The notes beneath the pieces are model-generated. The model worked only from the letters and a program-made list of their open reading frames with translations, was not told where the DNA came from and ran no database searches. Positions 23,252-34,110 of a stretch of DNA of 64,000 nucleotides are shown here, one piece after another. The stretch lies in assembly GCA_007115705.1 (NCBI GenBank), contig QXEO01000553.1, forward strand, positions 11,368,910-11,432,909, read 5' to 3'. Position 1 is the stretch's first letter, and each line of letters begins with the position of its first letter. This DNA is from Dactylis glomerata (taxonomy: Eukaryota; Streptophyta; Magnoliopsida; Poales; Poaceae). Both the position numbers and the translations under genes were made by a program.

Positions 23252-24364
23252 GTGATCAAGGCAAAGATGAAGATCCTTCAGAATTCCGTGGCTATTAGCC
23301 ACTTGATGATCAAGGCAATCCAATTGGTCAAGGCCAGGACTAGAATAGTGATCATGAGGATGATCCAGAAGTTTCTCAAGAAACTCCTCAAGAAGCTCGC
23401 ACTCGCCATGAGAAGAAGATTGAGGACACTCTCCGACGAAGAAGCATCTGTTTGGAAAATGTGGTCGGAAGTGTTCGTAAAGGGGTCTCTACAAGGAGCC
23501 AACTATCTAACTTTAGCCCTCATCATGCTTTTGTCTCTTGTGTAGAACCCAAGAAAGTATATGAAGCGCTCGAGGATCTGGATTGGCTCATTGCCATGCA
23601 TGATGAACTCAACAACTTTGAGCAAAAAAAAGTATGGACTCTAGTAGATAGACCCAAAGATTGTCGTAATGTCATTGGGACCAAGTGGATCTTCAAGAAC
23701 AAGCAAGATGCAAATGGCATTGTCATTCACAACAAGGCGAGATTGATGGCGCAATGTTTCTCCCAAGTCGAGGGTATTGATTTTGGTGAAACTTTTGCAC
23801 CTGTTGCTCGTCTTGAATCTATTCACATCTTACTTGCATATGCATCCCATTATAACTTCAAACTTCAACAAATGGATGTTAAAAGTGCATTACTTAATGG
23901 TCTTTTAAATGAATTGGTGTATGTAAAGCAACCCTCGGGATTTGAGAACCCTAAATTTCCTAACCACGTTTACAAACTTGATAAGGTGCTCTGTGGACTT
24001 AAACAAGCTCCACGTGTGTGGTATGAGCACCTTAAAGAGTTGTTGGTAGATCGTGGGTTTGAAATTTGGGGTAATCGATCCCACTCTTTTTACCAAGAAG
24101 GTTAACAGGGAGATTTTCATTTGCCAATTATATGTTGATTACATTATATTTGATTCTACTAACAAAGCTTTCAATGATGAGTTTGCTAAGCTCATGGCCG
24201 ACAAGTTTGAGATGTATATGATGGGTGAGTTGGAGTTCTTCCTTGGATTTGAAGTGAAGCAACTGAAGGGAGGGAATTTTGTTAACCAAGACAAATATAC
24301 CCAAGACATGCTCAAGAGGTTCGAGATGATTGGAGTCAATGGTGCAAAGACTGTTTGGGTTCGG
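23252..24364 (+). pseudogene. Copia reverse transcriptase, broken
   Basis: After two in-frame stops near 23300 and 23344, a frame opens with the RT start (VWTLVDRPKDCRNVIGTKWI, KARLMAQCFSQ, FAPVARLESI, LQQMDVKSALLNG, KLDKVLCGLKQAPRVWYE). It shifts near 24065 and continues as DPTLFTKK, CQLYVDYIIF and MMGELEFFLGFEVKQ. The catalytic YVDD is changed to YVDY. The frame is cut at 24364 by the next element. The product would have copied element RNA into DNA; this copy is dead on at least four counts. Confidence 0.9.
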
Positions 24365-24925
24365 TGCAAATAACAAAAAAATTATTCCCTATGGAACATA
24401 CCCTCATAGACCGATCGCGGGGATTACGACCCCGCACAGGCGTTGATAATGAAGCCGATGTAGCCGACCTCAAGGTTGTGAAGAACTCAACGCCACAATG
24501 CCATAGCACCGGTGCCATGATGCCCGTGCGATAGCACCAGTACACCGACATAGTGCCGCACGTGCAGTACCCCATAGTACTCGCACATGTATGGTACACC
24601 ATGAGTCCTTCCGGATCCAGTCTAGCTGAGCAGCAGAAGACGAAGTGTTTGGACTGGAAGTCTGGCAGCCTGACGGCGTCCGGCAGCCAGAGAGAAGAGA
24701 GTAAGAGAGGTGGCGCATAGGGGAGAGGAGAGGAGAGCTCTTCTAGGAACTCCCTCAATCCACTTGTGTCAAACTCTCCTCTAGGGGGGTTTATATAAGC
24801 GGATGGGGGGAGACCTTACACCCCCACCAAGGAACCCCTAGGGCCGGCGGATAGGGTGTGAGGGAGCAGTCTAGGGCGTTATCACAAACCCCTAGAACCC
24901 TAGGGCTAAACGTTTGGGCCCTTGG
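24365..24925 (-). repeat. Angela-like 3' LTR, left piece
   Basis: This is the terminal third of the LTR, holding the promoter (TATATAAAC on the minus strand near 24790) and the transcribed leader. It directly interrupts the copia RT at 24364 and is itself interrupted at 24925 by the Tat element, whose target duplication CTTGG (24921-24925) repeats at 35008-35012. Confidence 0.75.
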
Positions 24926-25818
24926 TGTTGGTGGATTTCGTGTCGCAAGAACACGGGGTACCACACGAAGGACCTAGAGGATTCGAATGCAGGAGGCTGT
25001 ACGCGCGAGATCTAGAGTGCAACGAAACACACGGCGACGGAAGACTCAAGACGCCGTGGAGCTCAACGCACGACAGAGAGGGACGCCGATATTTACCCAG
25101 GTTCAGGGCCCTCGTGGTAAGGTAAAACCCCTACTTCCTTCCTTCTTGTATTACGACGCGATACCTTGCGAGGAGTACAAGGTCTTGGTTACAAAGCTCT
25201 AACTGGTCGGAGGTAGAAGAACCAACTTAGCCTAGCTAGAAGCTCAGAGTCTGGGATCCCTTCTAAGGGTTAGCCTCCTCTCCTTTTATAGCACCGAGGT
25301 CCTCCTTCCCCTCATCAACTTCGGGAAGGGGTTGCCACAATATGGCCAAGGAGAGGGACAGCTATCGTCTTCAGTGGTCTTGGTCTACGTAGAACAGTGG
25401 TGCCGGTCCACGGGAGTGGGTGGAGGAAAGCTGACGTCCTCCTCTATCGCCCTGCACCGTCCACCCTATTTTTAGGGGGGAGGCAACAACCACCGCGCAG
25501 CCTTATGCAGGCCCGGCAGAGCTGGTCGCCCCCTTGTCGGGGTAGCATGGGCGGTATGCCATCTTCTGGTGTTATCCTTTAGCCAATGTAGGATTGTGCG
25601 GAGCTGGCATAGATCTAGTCCCTCCCCTCACGAGGAGTCCCTCGTGAGGAGGTCTTCTGGTCCTTAGCGGTTTATCGTCGTTCTCCTCATGAGGCGCCTC
25701 CTCATGAGGGTCTTCCTTGCTGGGCTTAGGTCTTCATTATGCTCCTAGGCCGAAGCTAGGCCATTGAAGTGGCCCAGGATCAGGTGGACCGGGATACCCC
25801 GGTATCCAGAAACCGACA
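24926..25818 (-). repeat. 3' LTR of the Tat-lineage element
   Basis: It aligns along its whole length with 34111-35007. Four copies of the palindrome CTCRYGAG lie at 25627, 25641, 25686 and 25701. Confidence 0.95.
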
Positions 25819-25835
25819 GTAGCCCCCGGGAGCCT
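25819..25835 (-). other. Polypurine tract of the Tat-lineage element
   Basis: On the minus strand CCCGGGGGCTAC directly precedes the LTR start TGTCGG. The same GTAGCCCCC phrase adjoins the LTR at 59378 and recurs in the repeats at 61888-62111. Confidence 0.8.
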
Positions 25836-26202
25836 GGCCCGCAAACGAGCCCTCTTGAGGGAGCGAAGGGTCAGGGGCCCCCAGTAGCTGCTGGGCCCTC
25901 CAACGGCACGCGTCAACACCTGCGGTCAGAGGACCATGTGAAGATGCAAAAACCACAGACATGTGGCGTGACCACGGCTGGCGAGATGAAGCGGCGAGCG
26001 ACACTGCAGTCCCCGATGCGTCAAACCATCATGATGGCACGTCACTTCACTGCAGGAGTGCTGCGCCGATGCTCCGGTTCCCGCGCTGGGACTTGACATT
26101 TCGACACCGGCCGCCTTCTTTAAATGGCGCTTCCTCGATCTCCCCTGCACTCCACTTGCCCCTCAGTACTACTCCAGCACCAAAGAGAACTTCCCATGTG
26201 CC

Positions 26203-26985
26203 ATGGATCCATCTTCCTCCTCCACCGCCGCCGGATGTTCTGGCCCAGGGAAGAAACGCCGTGGGCGCCCCTTGGGTAGCAGGAACAAGCCGAAGGTGCC
26301 TGCCGTCGGGGTTCCCGGAGCTGGAGGTCCTCTGTGCATCAGGGCGCCGGTGCGGGGCGCAGAGAACCGCGCCGCCCCGAGGGCCTCCTCCGCTCTTACC
26401 CTTCGGGGTCCGGCACCAGGAGGTGCCTTGGCTGTGCCGTCACCACAGGTGGTGGCAATGTCGGCTCCCTGCTCCGCGGGGAGCATCAATCGGGCGCTCC
26501 AGGAGGCAAAGGCCGTCCTGGGACCCCTTCCTCCTACCGCTTAAGATCCGGTGCCACCGGAGGTGGCACCTTTCGTGACCGGTGTGGTTGGGAATCCCTG
26601 GTGCCTGGCAGCAGTGGCCCTAGGACCCCTCATTGTGCCAGGGTCCCACTTCTTGGAGCTCCTCATCGTCGTCTAGGACGGGACCTTCGTCACCCTCCGG
26701 TTGTCCGATGCGATCCGGAGGGCAATCTCCGCCCCCAGCTTCGGCGTTGGCGAGGTCGTGCTGGTGGAGCAGAGCAGGCCAGCGCTAATCTGGCATGTAG
26801 ACATCATCCTCGGTGTGAACACCATCTTCTCCGGGCGCTGGAGGGCCTTCGTCCTCGGCCACCACCTCCACGTCGGCGACCGCCTCGTCTTCCGCTTCAG
26901 GCTGGGGGCACTGGAGGCCTCCGTGTGGGTCTTCAACGCCAATGGCGTCCGCCGCACCTACCCCCTCCCCGCGGTGATGGAGTGA
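26203..26985 (+). pseudogene. Antisense gene of the Tat element: AT-hook and B3-like protein
   Basis: One reading frame runs from ATG at 26203 (context GTGCCATGG) to TGA at 26983-26985, opposite to the polyprotein strand and about 380 bp from the 3' LTR. The N-terminus holds an AT-hook (KKRRGRPLGSRNKPK, residues about 18-32). The C-terminal 90 residues resemble a B3 DNA-binding domain (FVTLRLSDAIRRAI, then FSGRWRAFVLGHHLHVGDRL and VFRFRLG). A TTTAAAT box lies about 85 bp upstream. Two in-frame stops, TAA at 26542 and TAG near 26677, break it. A nuclear DNA-binding role is inferred; Tat elements such as Grande and RIRE2 are known to carry antisense ORFs here. The B3 assignment is by eye only. 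Confidence 0.6.
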
Positions 26986-28146
26986 AGAGGTGACGTCGTC
27001 CTGGAGGTCTTTAGAGAGGAGAACTACTCTCCTCCCTTCTTTTGAATAGTTATCATCGCCAGTGGGGTATGCCCCGCCATGCCTTTGCACCTTCCCCTGT
27101 TGGGGCTTGTTAATGATGTCATTGTTAAATTATTGCCTTTTCTTCTCCTTTCGCTTTTCATTCCTTTGCGCTGTCTTGGTCATCCGCTCGCTCCAGAGCC
27201 CTGGCGAGTTGCTTGCGCTCGTGGGAGACCTCCCAGCGCTTCAGAGCTCATGGCGGGGTCGGCGTCGGTGATGAAGATTGCACGTCCTGAGATAAGAAGT
27301 TGAAGAAGGAGTTAGAAAACAAAAAACCCCAAATCCCTGAAAACAAAAAAGTGAATCAATAAAACAAACGTAAAAAAGAAAGGTGAATAAGATGCCCTTG
27401 TGACCGGCACAAGGACCTTCCTCGTCGTGAGGGAGCGCGACACTATCTGTGCCAGCAGTTAAGAGCAAATTGTTGCATGTGGCGATTCATAGGGCCTTCC
27501 TCGGCGTGAGGGAAGCTGGACTCTCACAGACGCGAAGGCATCGACCCTTAAGAGAGCCCAGAGGTCGTCGACACCTCCTCGAGGATTGCTCGTGAGGTGA
27601 AGGGCCTGGCACGGACCTCCGGATTTGCGTCTCCTTCAAAAGATGATCGGAGTTGCCTCAGTCTTCTGTGATCCTGCCATGCTCGGCCTTCCTCGAGCGA
27701 GGGGAATCTTGGCTCCTGCAGACGCTAAATGCATCGACGCATCAGAACACCCATGCGAGGGATGCTCGCGAGGTGTCTGTCCTTAGTGGGTGCCTTAGGC
27801 ACACCTTGGATTTTTCGAATATTTTTATTTTCCAGTGTACTACGCGAGGCACTAAGCACCACGAGCACGTGGAGGTGATGAATATTGGGGCCGTCGCCCC
27901 TGACTAGAGCTTAGTCCCTTAGGGTTTTTCGGCCTTGCTATTTTCCGGGCGAAGGCCCCAGCATAGACACCGTGCCCAGCCCCCTTCCACGTGTTGTACA
28001 GCAGAAAATAAATGGACTTCATGCCATTACAATATCATGCCAAAGCAGAGGTGTTGTACGCACTTTTAACTTAGTCTTAGTGTTGATAAGCAGTTTAAGT
28101 TAATACAAAGTGCCATCGTGATGGCCTTTATCTCCTCGCGAGGAAC
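26986..28146. other. Non-coding 3' region of the Tat element with degenerate repeats
   Basis: Between the antisense gene and the polyprotein stop lies repetitive, hypervariable sequence. The phrase CCTTCCTCG(T/G)CGTGAGGGA or a variant recurs at about 27416, 27496 and 27689. Copies of CTCRYGAG lie at 27589, 27765 and 28135. No protein is recognisable. Confidence 0.6.
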
Positions 28147-29613
28147 CTACGGGTAGAACTTTCTCAGATGAGCTATGTTCCACGAGTTCTCCACTGGTAT
28201 GCCTTCTGCAGTTTCCAGTCGCGCTGAGCCTGGCCTGGCGATGTGCGTCACCTTGAAGGGTCCTTCCCACATTGGTGATAGCTTGTGGAGGCCCTCACGA
28301 GAGAGTATCCTCCTAAGCACCAGATCGCTGACCTCCAGAGTCCTTGCTCGAACGTGGCGGCTATAGTAGCGGCGCAAGCCCTACTAATATCTTGCAGCAC
28401 GAAGTGCTACCTGACACCAGGCTTCTTCAAGTTTGAGGAGGCGATCGTTGATGACGTCCTCTTGACGTAGCTCATTGAAGGCGAGTACCCTTGGTGATCC
28501 GAACTTGATGTCGGTAGGAAGGATAGCCTCCGCCCCATAGACCAGGAAGAATGGAGTCTCCCCGGTTGGCTTCGTTGCGCTGGTACGAATAGACCATAGG
28601 ATGGATTGGAGGTTGTCTAACCATTTCTTGCTGCAGGCCTCAAGATTGGAGTTGAAGCTTCTTGTCTTCAGTCCCTTGAGGACTTCATCATTTGCATGCT
28701 CGTCCTGCCCATTGCTCCTGGGGTGAGCAACAGAGGCAAAGTAGATCTTGATGTCGACCGATGCGCAGTATTCCCGGAATAGTCCGCTGGTGAACTGGCT
28801 GCCGTTATCGGTGATGATGCGGTTAGGCACACCAAAACAACATACCAGCCCACGAATGAACTTGACGGCCGTCATGGCCGAGATGGTGTGCATCTGCTCC
28901 ACCTCTGCCCACTTGGTAAACTTGTCGATGGCAATGTAGAGGTAGCGATAGCCCCCTTGCACTTGAGAGAATGGACCTAGGATGTCCAGCCCCCAAACGG
29001 CGAAGGGCCAGGTGAGCGGGATGGTCTGTAGCTCCTATGCTGGTTGATGAATTTGCTTGGTGTGGAATTGGCATGCCTCGCACCTCTTGACCATCTCGGC
29101 GGCGTCCGAGAGCGCCGAAGGCCAGTAGAAGCCGCTGCGATACGCCTTCCCGGCGAGTGTGATAGGTGAGGAATGATGCCCACACTCACTGGCATGGATG
29201 TCCCTGATGAGTTCTTGGCCTTCGTGAGTCAAGATGCACTTCAGAGCGACGCTGCTGGGGCGACGCCGATACAAATCACCATCTTTGATGCAGTATCCAG
29301 AGGCCTGACGCACAATTCTTTCAGCCTCCGACTCCTCCTTGGGAAGCTTGCCGCTGACGAGGAAGGCCTTGAGCTCGAGGATCCAATCCACTCCCTCCTG
29401 CCTTGCCAGTGCCAGGAGAACACGGTCGCCTGAGGACGACCCATAGTCCGGAGCCCCCTGCTCCGGTGGCGGTGGCAAGGCAGGAGGAAGTTCTAATCCC
29501 GTTGATGGTGGAGAAGCGGGCGGCTTGAAGAGGCGCTCCTCGAAGACCCCGGCTGGCTGCACCAGGCAATGAGAGGCGCGCTTGGCAATTTCATCTGCCT
29601 CCACATTCTTCCC
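28147..29613 (-). pseudogene. Tat integrase, broken by stops
   Basis: A single minus-strand frame continues from the RNase H through a TGA at about 29610. The zinc finger (HASECGHH to CEACQFH) is followed by a TAG near 29035. The core has GLDILGPFS, ITDNGSQFTSG and the glutamate in NGQDEHAN. Two adjacent TAG stops sit near 28380, and the C-terminal region ends GPFKVTHIARPGSARLE...NIAHLRKFYP at 28147. The D, D and E needed for strand transfer are all present; the stops are single-base changes of the CAG/CGA to stop type expected of methylated, decaying DNA. Confidence 0.85.
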
Positions 29614-31454
29614 TCAAGGGATGTGCTTTAATTCCAGGCCTTGGAAGCGCTTCTCCATCTTCCGGTGCTCTTCGAGATAAGCTGCCATATGCTCATCCTT
29701 TGGCATGTAGCTCTTGTTGGAGAAGTTCACGACCACTTGTGAATCTCCCTTGACGATGAGGCTCTTGGTGCCCAAAGCGCTTGCTGCCCTTAGGCCAGCA
29801 AGGAGTCCTTTGTATTCCGCGATGTTGTTGGAGACCTTGTGCTCTGGCTTGAAGCAGAGTTGGATAGCATAGTAGATCTTGTCCTCGGATGGAGAGGTGA
29901 GAACGGCCCTAGCCCCTGCACCGGGAAGGTTGAGGGCACCATCGAAGTGCATGACCCAGAGACCTGGGGCCTCCTCTTTAGGAAGCGTAGATTCCACCTC
30001 GGGAGTCTCATCAGTGAATGGATTGGTCCACTCGGCAGTGAACTCAGCTAAAGCTTTGCTCTTGATTACCTCGGTGGTTTCCAAGGAGATCTCAAATGGT
30101 TGGAGTTCCACGGCCCATTCTGCCACCCTCCCGGTGACATTTGGGTTGCGTAAGATTGTCTCCATATGCCGATCAGTGAACACTTTGATCGGGTGGCCTT
30201 GGAAGTAGTGACGTAGTTTCCTTGAAGTGATGAGTAGGGTGTAGAGCAGCTTTTGCTGCATAGTGTAACGCTCCCACGTGTCACACAGTACGGTACTGAC
30301 GAAGTAAACAAGTTTTTGCACTTTAGTTGTGCCTTCGGGAGTCTCCTCCTCATGAAGCTCAGGAGCAACGCTCTGAGGGAGCGGCTCGGTCAGCGAAGGT
30401 GCAGCGGGCGGCTCCTCGCGAGGGGAAGCAGAGACCACAGCCTCCTCCTCAGGAGGAGCCCTCAGGCGTGGAGGGTCGATCTTCTCTTTGGCGATTACTT
30501 GAGCGTCCCGCTCTGCAATGAGGACGGCGATTGCAGTTCTTGGGGTTGCAGCAATGTAGAGCAGCAGGGGCTCGTGGAACATTAGGGCGACCATGATTGG
30601 TGGGCTCGTGAGGTACCTCTTCAGCTCAGCGAAGGCCTTGTCAGCCTCCGGGGTCCACTCGAATTTTCCAGTGCGCTTCATGAGCTTGAAGAAAGGCAGA
30701 GCCTTTTCTCCACTCCTCGCGATGAAGCGCCCCAGGGCTGCCATGCACCCCGCGAGGAGCTGCATCTCCTTAAGTTTGCGCGGGGGACACATTTCTTTGA
30801 TGGCCTTGACCTTGTCAGGGTTTGCCTCTACCCCGCGATGCGACATGAGGAATCCCAACAACTTGCCCGATGGTACACCAAAGGCGCACTTGGCGGGGTT
30901 GAGCTTGATGTTTACCTTTCTTAGGTTGGCGAATGTTTCTTCCAGGTCTTCAATGAAGGTATGACCCTCACAGGTTTTGACGATGATATCATCAATGTAA
31001 GCTTCCGCATTCCTTCCCATCTGAGCCTCCAAGGCCTTACGCATGAGCCTTTGGAAAGTTGCTCCTGCGTTCTTCAAACCGAAGGGCATGCAGACGTAGC
31101 AGTACACCCCGCAAGGTGTGATGAAGGCCGTCTTTTCTCATCCTCCTTTGCCATCTTGATTTGATGATAGCCCGAGAATGCATCCAAGAAGCAAAGGAGG
31201 TCACAGCCTGTGGTGGAGTTGACAATTTGATCTATCCTTGGGAGCGGGTAAGGATTCTTAGGGCAGGCCTTGTTGAGACTAGTGAAGTCCACGCAGAGGC
31301 GCCCACAGCCGTTAGCTTTTGGCATGACCACCGGATTGGCAATCCACGTGGGGTGAGCCACCTCGCCTATCAACTTGGCCCCCTTTAGCTTCTCGATCTC
31401 TTGAACAATGAAGTCTTGTTTCTCTTGCACTTGCTTCCTTGTCTTCTGCTTCAC
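29614..31454 (-). pseudogene. Tat reverse transcriptase and two RNase H domains
   Basis: RT begins near 31454 (KGAKLIGEVAHPTWIANPVV, FTSLNKACPKNPYPLPRID, FLDAFSGYHQIKMA). A one-base shift near 31135 joins it to a 497-codon frame with MPFGLKNAGATFQRLM, the catalytic AYIDD (residues 36-40 of that frame) and the connection region. The first RNase H (about residues 180-330) has lost its DxS aspartate (LYIAATPRT) but keeps FTDRHMETIL. A second RNase H (about 385-497) has D389, E431 and D455 in HFDGAL, NIAEYKGLL and KGDSQV. This double arrangement is diagnostic of the Tat lineage. Confidence 0.9.
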
Positions 31455-32526
31455 TGGGTGTGCCTAAGGGCACACAGCTAAGTGGTGCTCCATCACCTCC
31501 CTTGGAATGCCGGGCATATCTGACGGTGTCCAAGCAAACATGTCAGAGTTTGCCCGCAGGAAGGTGATGAGCGCGCTTTCCTATTTGGGGAAAAGCCCTG
31601 CCCCGATGGTGACAAAATTCTCGCAGCCCCCATCCTGCAATGGAACCTTCTTTGTAGCAGAGCGCTCTTGGGTAAACCACGGCCTCCTCCCTGAGGGTAC
31701 CGCAGCTTCCCCAATGCTCATGTCCAGCATCGGATGGACCAAGTCCTCGCTTGGCACGGTCGATGCAGATGTAGAGGGCTTCTTCCCGGACAAGCCAGGC
31801 ATAAGGGGCTCGAGCGAAGCCTTCTTGGCAGTAGCTCGCTCTTGCTATATGAGCTGCTTCTTCCTCGCGAGGTCACCTGAGTGTTCCAACAGATCTTCAT
31901 CGACAGGGAACATGGTGGCAGCCTCGCGGTAGACGAGCTCCACTGAGCGGAGAGCATCCTTGTTGTTGCAGCGCACGGTGATCGTGCCGTTGGTGCTAGG
32001 AATCTTGAGGATGTTGTAGCCGTGGTGCGTTGCCGCCATAAACTTTGCCAAGGCTGGGTAGCCGAGGATGGCATTGTAGGGCAGCACGATGTAGGCGACG
32101 TCAAAGTCGAGGCTTTCCGTCCTGTAGTTGTCCCTAGTGCCGAAGGTGACGGGCAGGCGAACATGCCCGATGGGCGTTGTAGAACCCTCTGTTACTCCAA
32201 AGAACGGCTGGGTTGGCATGACCCAGTGATATGGCACTTGCATCTTCTCAAAGACTTCAATAGAGGTGATGTTGAGGCCCGCGCCTCCGTTGATGAGAGT
32301 GCGGTTGACGGCGATGTTGTTAATAGTGGGTGTGCACAAGAGGGGAATTGTGCCAATGGCCCTGGTGGATATAGGATGGTCCTCCTCGTTGAAGCCGATC
32401 TTGTTGGAAGACCACCTCGGCCTAGGGCTGTTTACGCTTGGTTGTGCTGCCGCGATCTCCCGCGACAGCTGCTTGAGCTCCTCCCAGGAGGCAGGCGGCG
32501 AAGCCTCGTGGCTGTTGATAGCCCCC
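31455..32526 (-). pseudogene. Tat protease and linker
   Basis: An aspartic protease region is readable at 31845-32339 (INNIAVNRTLINGGAGLNIT, FDVAYIVLPYNAILGYPALA). The catalytic aspartate of the usual LIDGGAG is replaced by asparagine (LINGGAG), so it would be inactive even if translated. The linker to RT (EDLVHPMLDMSIGE, SDMFAWTPSDMPGIPREV) contains stops, and a frame shift lies between gag and protease (32340-32527). Confidence 0.85.
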
Positions 32527-33861
32527 CTAGTTTTCTTCGCGGTGATCGTTTGTTGGTGGAGGCAGCGGTAGAGGCTCGGGATCTATGCACGACAGACCGT
32601 CGCGCCGGCGACCCTCGTCCCGGTCGTCGTCGCGGGGGTCACTTCGGGAACTGCCCTTGCCATAATTACGGCTACTCCCACGGCGCTTGGTGACTCCATT
32701 CTCTTCATGGAATTTCGGGACTACCCAACAATCATCAGTATTGTGGGTGTCCTTCTTGTGGAGGATGCAGTAGCAGCGTCGTCTACCCTTATCACGCTCA
32801 GAGCGGTCCCCGCAATGTTGGTTGTGGTCAGGATCTGTCACAAGGGTAGTAGCCTCCTTGCGCTTGGGGTCTTTTGTCTTGGACTTTGGGGGAGGTGCCT
32901 CTGGCAGGTTGTGCTCGAAGAGCATCCCCTGCTCGGCCTTGGCGCATCTATCGGCAATCTCGAAGAGCCTGACTATGGAGGTCAGCTCATCGTTCACGGA
33001 CAGTTTCTCCTTCATCTTGATGTCGGCGACGCCCGTGGAGAATGCGGAGATAACCTCCTCGTTGGAGATCTATGGGATCTTGTTCCTCATCTGGCTGAAG
33101 TGCTGGATGTACTGGCGAAGCATTTCGCCCTTGTACTGGCGCACCGCCTTAAGATCGTTCTTCGTGGCGGGGCGCTCGTACGTGGGCATGAAGTTAGCGA
33201 CAAACTGCCGGCACAGATCCTTCCACGAGGTAACAGACTCGTGGGGAAGGTTCATGAGCCAAGTTCGCGGTGCATCCTTGAGGGCCATGGGAAACCAATT
33301 GGCCATCACACGCCGATCTCCACACGCGGCCTGAACGAAGATGATGTAGAGCTAGAGGAACTCGATGGGGTTGGAGGTCCCATCATAACGCTCGCCGATG
33401 TTCGTCCTGAACTTGTTAGGCCAGACCATGTAGCGCTGCTGGCGAGCAAGAGCGAGGCACCTGGGGTTGGAGATAAGCTCCCCAGTGACCTTGACGTTCT
33501 TGCCAGCTTTGCCAATGTCGTCGAGGGCGCGGTCATGATTTTCTCGGCGGCGCTCAAGGGAGACGGGTGCATCTTGTGGAGCGCGTTGGATGATCTGGCA
33601 GCTGGGCTCTCTACGCGGCAAAGATGCCGCACGGGAAACTGCCTTCTTTGCCTGAGCGGTTTTACCATTTCCGGCGCCCGAGGCGCGATGCCCTGCCGCC
33701 GGATCTGGCTCCCCGACACCTTGGGCGCCTCCCAAGGTCGGGTCTTTGTTGGCGATGGCAACGAGCTTGGCGATTCGAGTGCTCCACCCCTCACGCCTGT
33801 CCGCAGTGGGTTGATAGTGCAGCAACTCCTGTGCCATGGTGAGAGCCTGCACAGGAGTCAA
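32527..33861 (-). pseudogene. Tat gag, two in-frame stops
   Basis: A single minus-strand frame holds an N-terminal basic region, the gag core (RTWLMNLPHESVTSWKDLCR, YKGEMLRQYIQHFSQMRNKI), a charged C-terminal part and a zinc-finger-like YCILHKKDTHNTDDCW near 32700. Stops lie at about 33350 and 33068. It would form the virus-like particle of the element. The long plus-strand open frame over the same bases (32707-34200) is its shadow. Confidence 0.85.
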
Positions 33862-34092
33862 CTGACTCCCAGAACAAGCGCGAGATGTAGTGGTGGCGGT
33901 GAAGGAGAGCGAAGGCTCTGTATGCCCGGACGGGATGTAGGAGGACTCGAGATCTTCCTCCTCGGCCGTGATGTGTTGGCGATGGATGATAGGCTCGGTG
34001 TTTCCTCAAACAGCGTTGGAGCAGCAAAGACGCTCGAGCCATGCGTTGGCGTCGGGCATGGCGAAGCAGATCTAGAAAACACACCACAACCC

Positions 34093-34108
34093 CCTACCTG
34101 GCGTGCCA
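34093..34108 (-). other. Primer binding site of the Tat-lineage element
   Basis: On the minus strand TGGCACGCCAGGTAGG begins two bases after the LTR end. It must pair with a tRNA 3' end; I do not name the tRNA with confidence. Confidence 0.75.
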
Positions 34109-34110
34109 AA

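Larger units (their letters stand above)
21056..24364 (+). mobile_element. Ty1/copia remnant, interrupted by a solo LTR
   Basis: Coding sequence of one copia polyprotein is present in two blocks, 21056-21620 and 23252-24364, separated by the LTR at 21621-23251. Its left side was cut by the Tat-type LTR and its right side by the insertion of an Angela-like element at 24365. No LTR of its own is visible. It is the oldest recognisable layer of this part of the window. Confidence 0.8.

Noticed and set aside
21616..23256. Target duplication of solo LTR copy A
   Set aside because: The flanking pentamers GCAAT and GTGAT agree at only three positions, so I do not claim a duplication.
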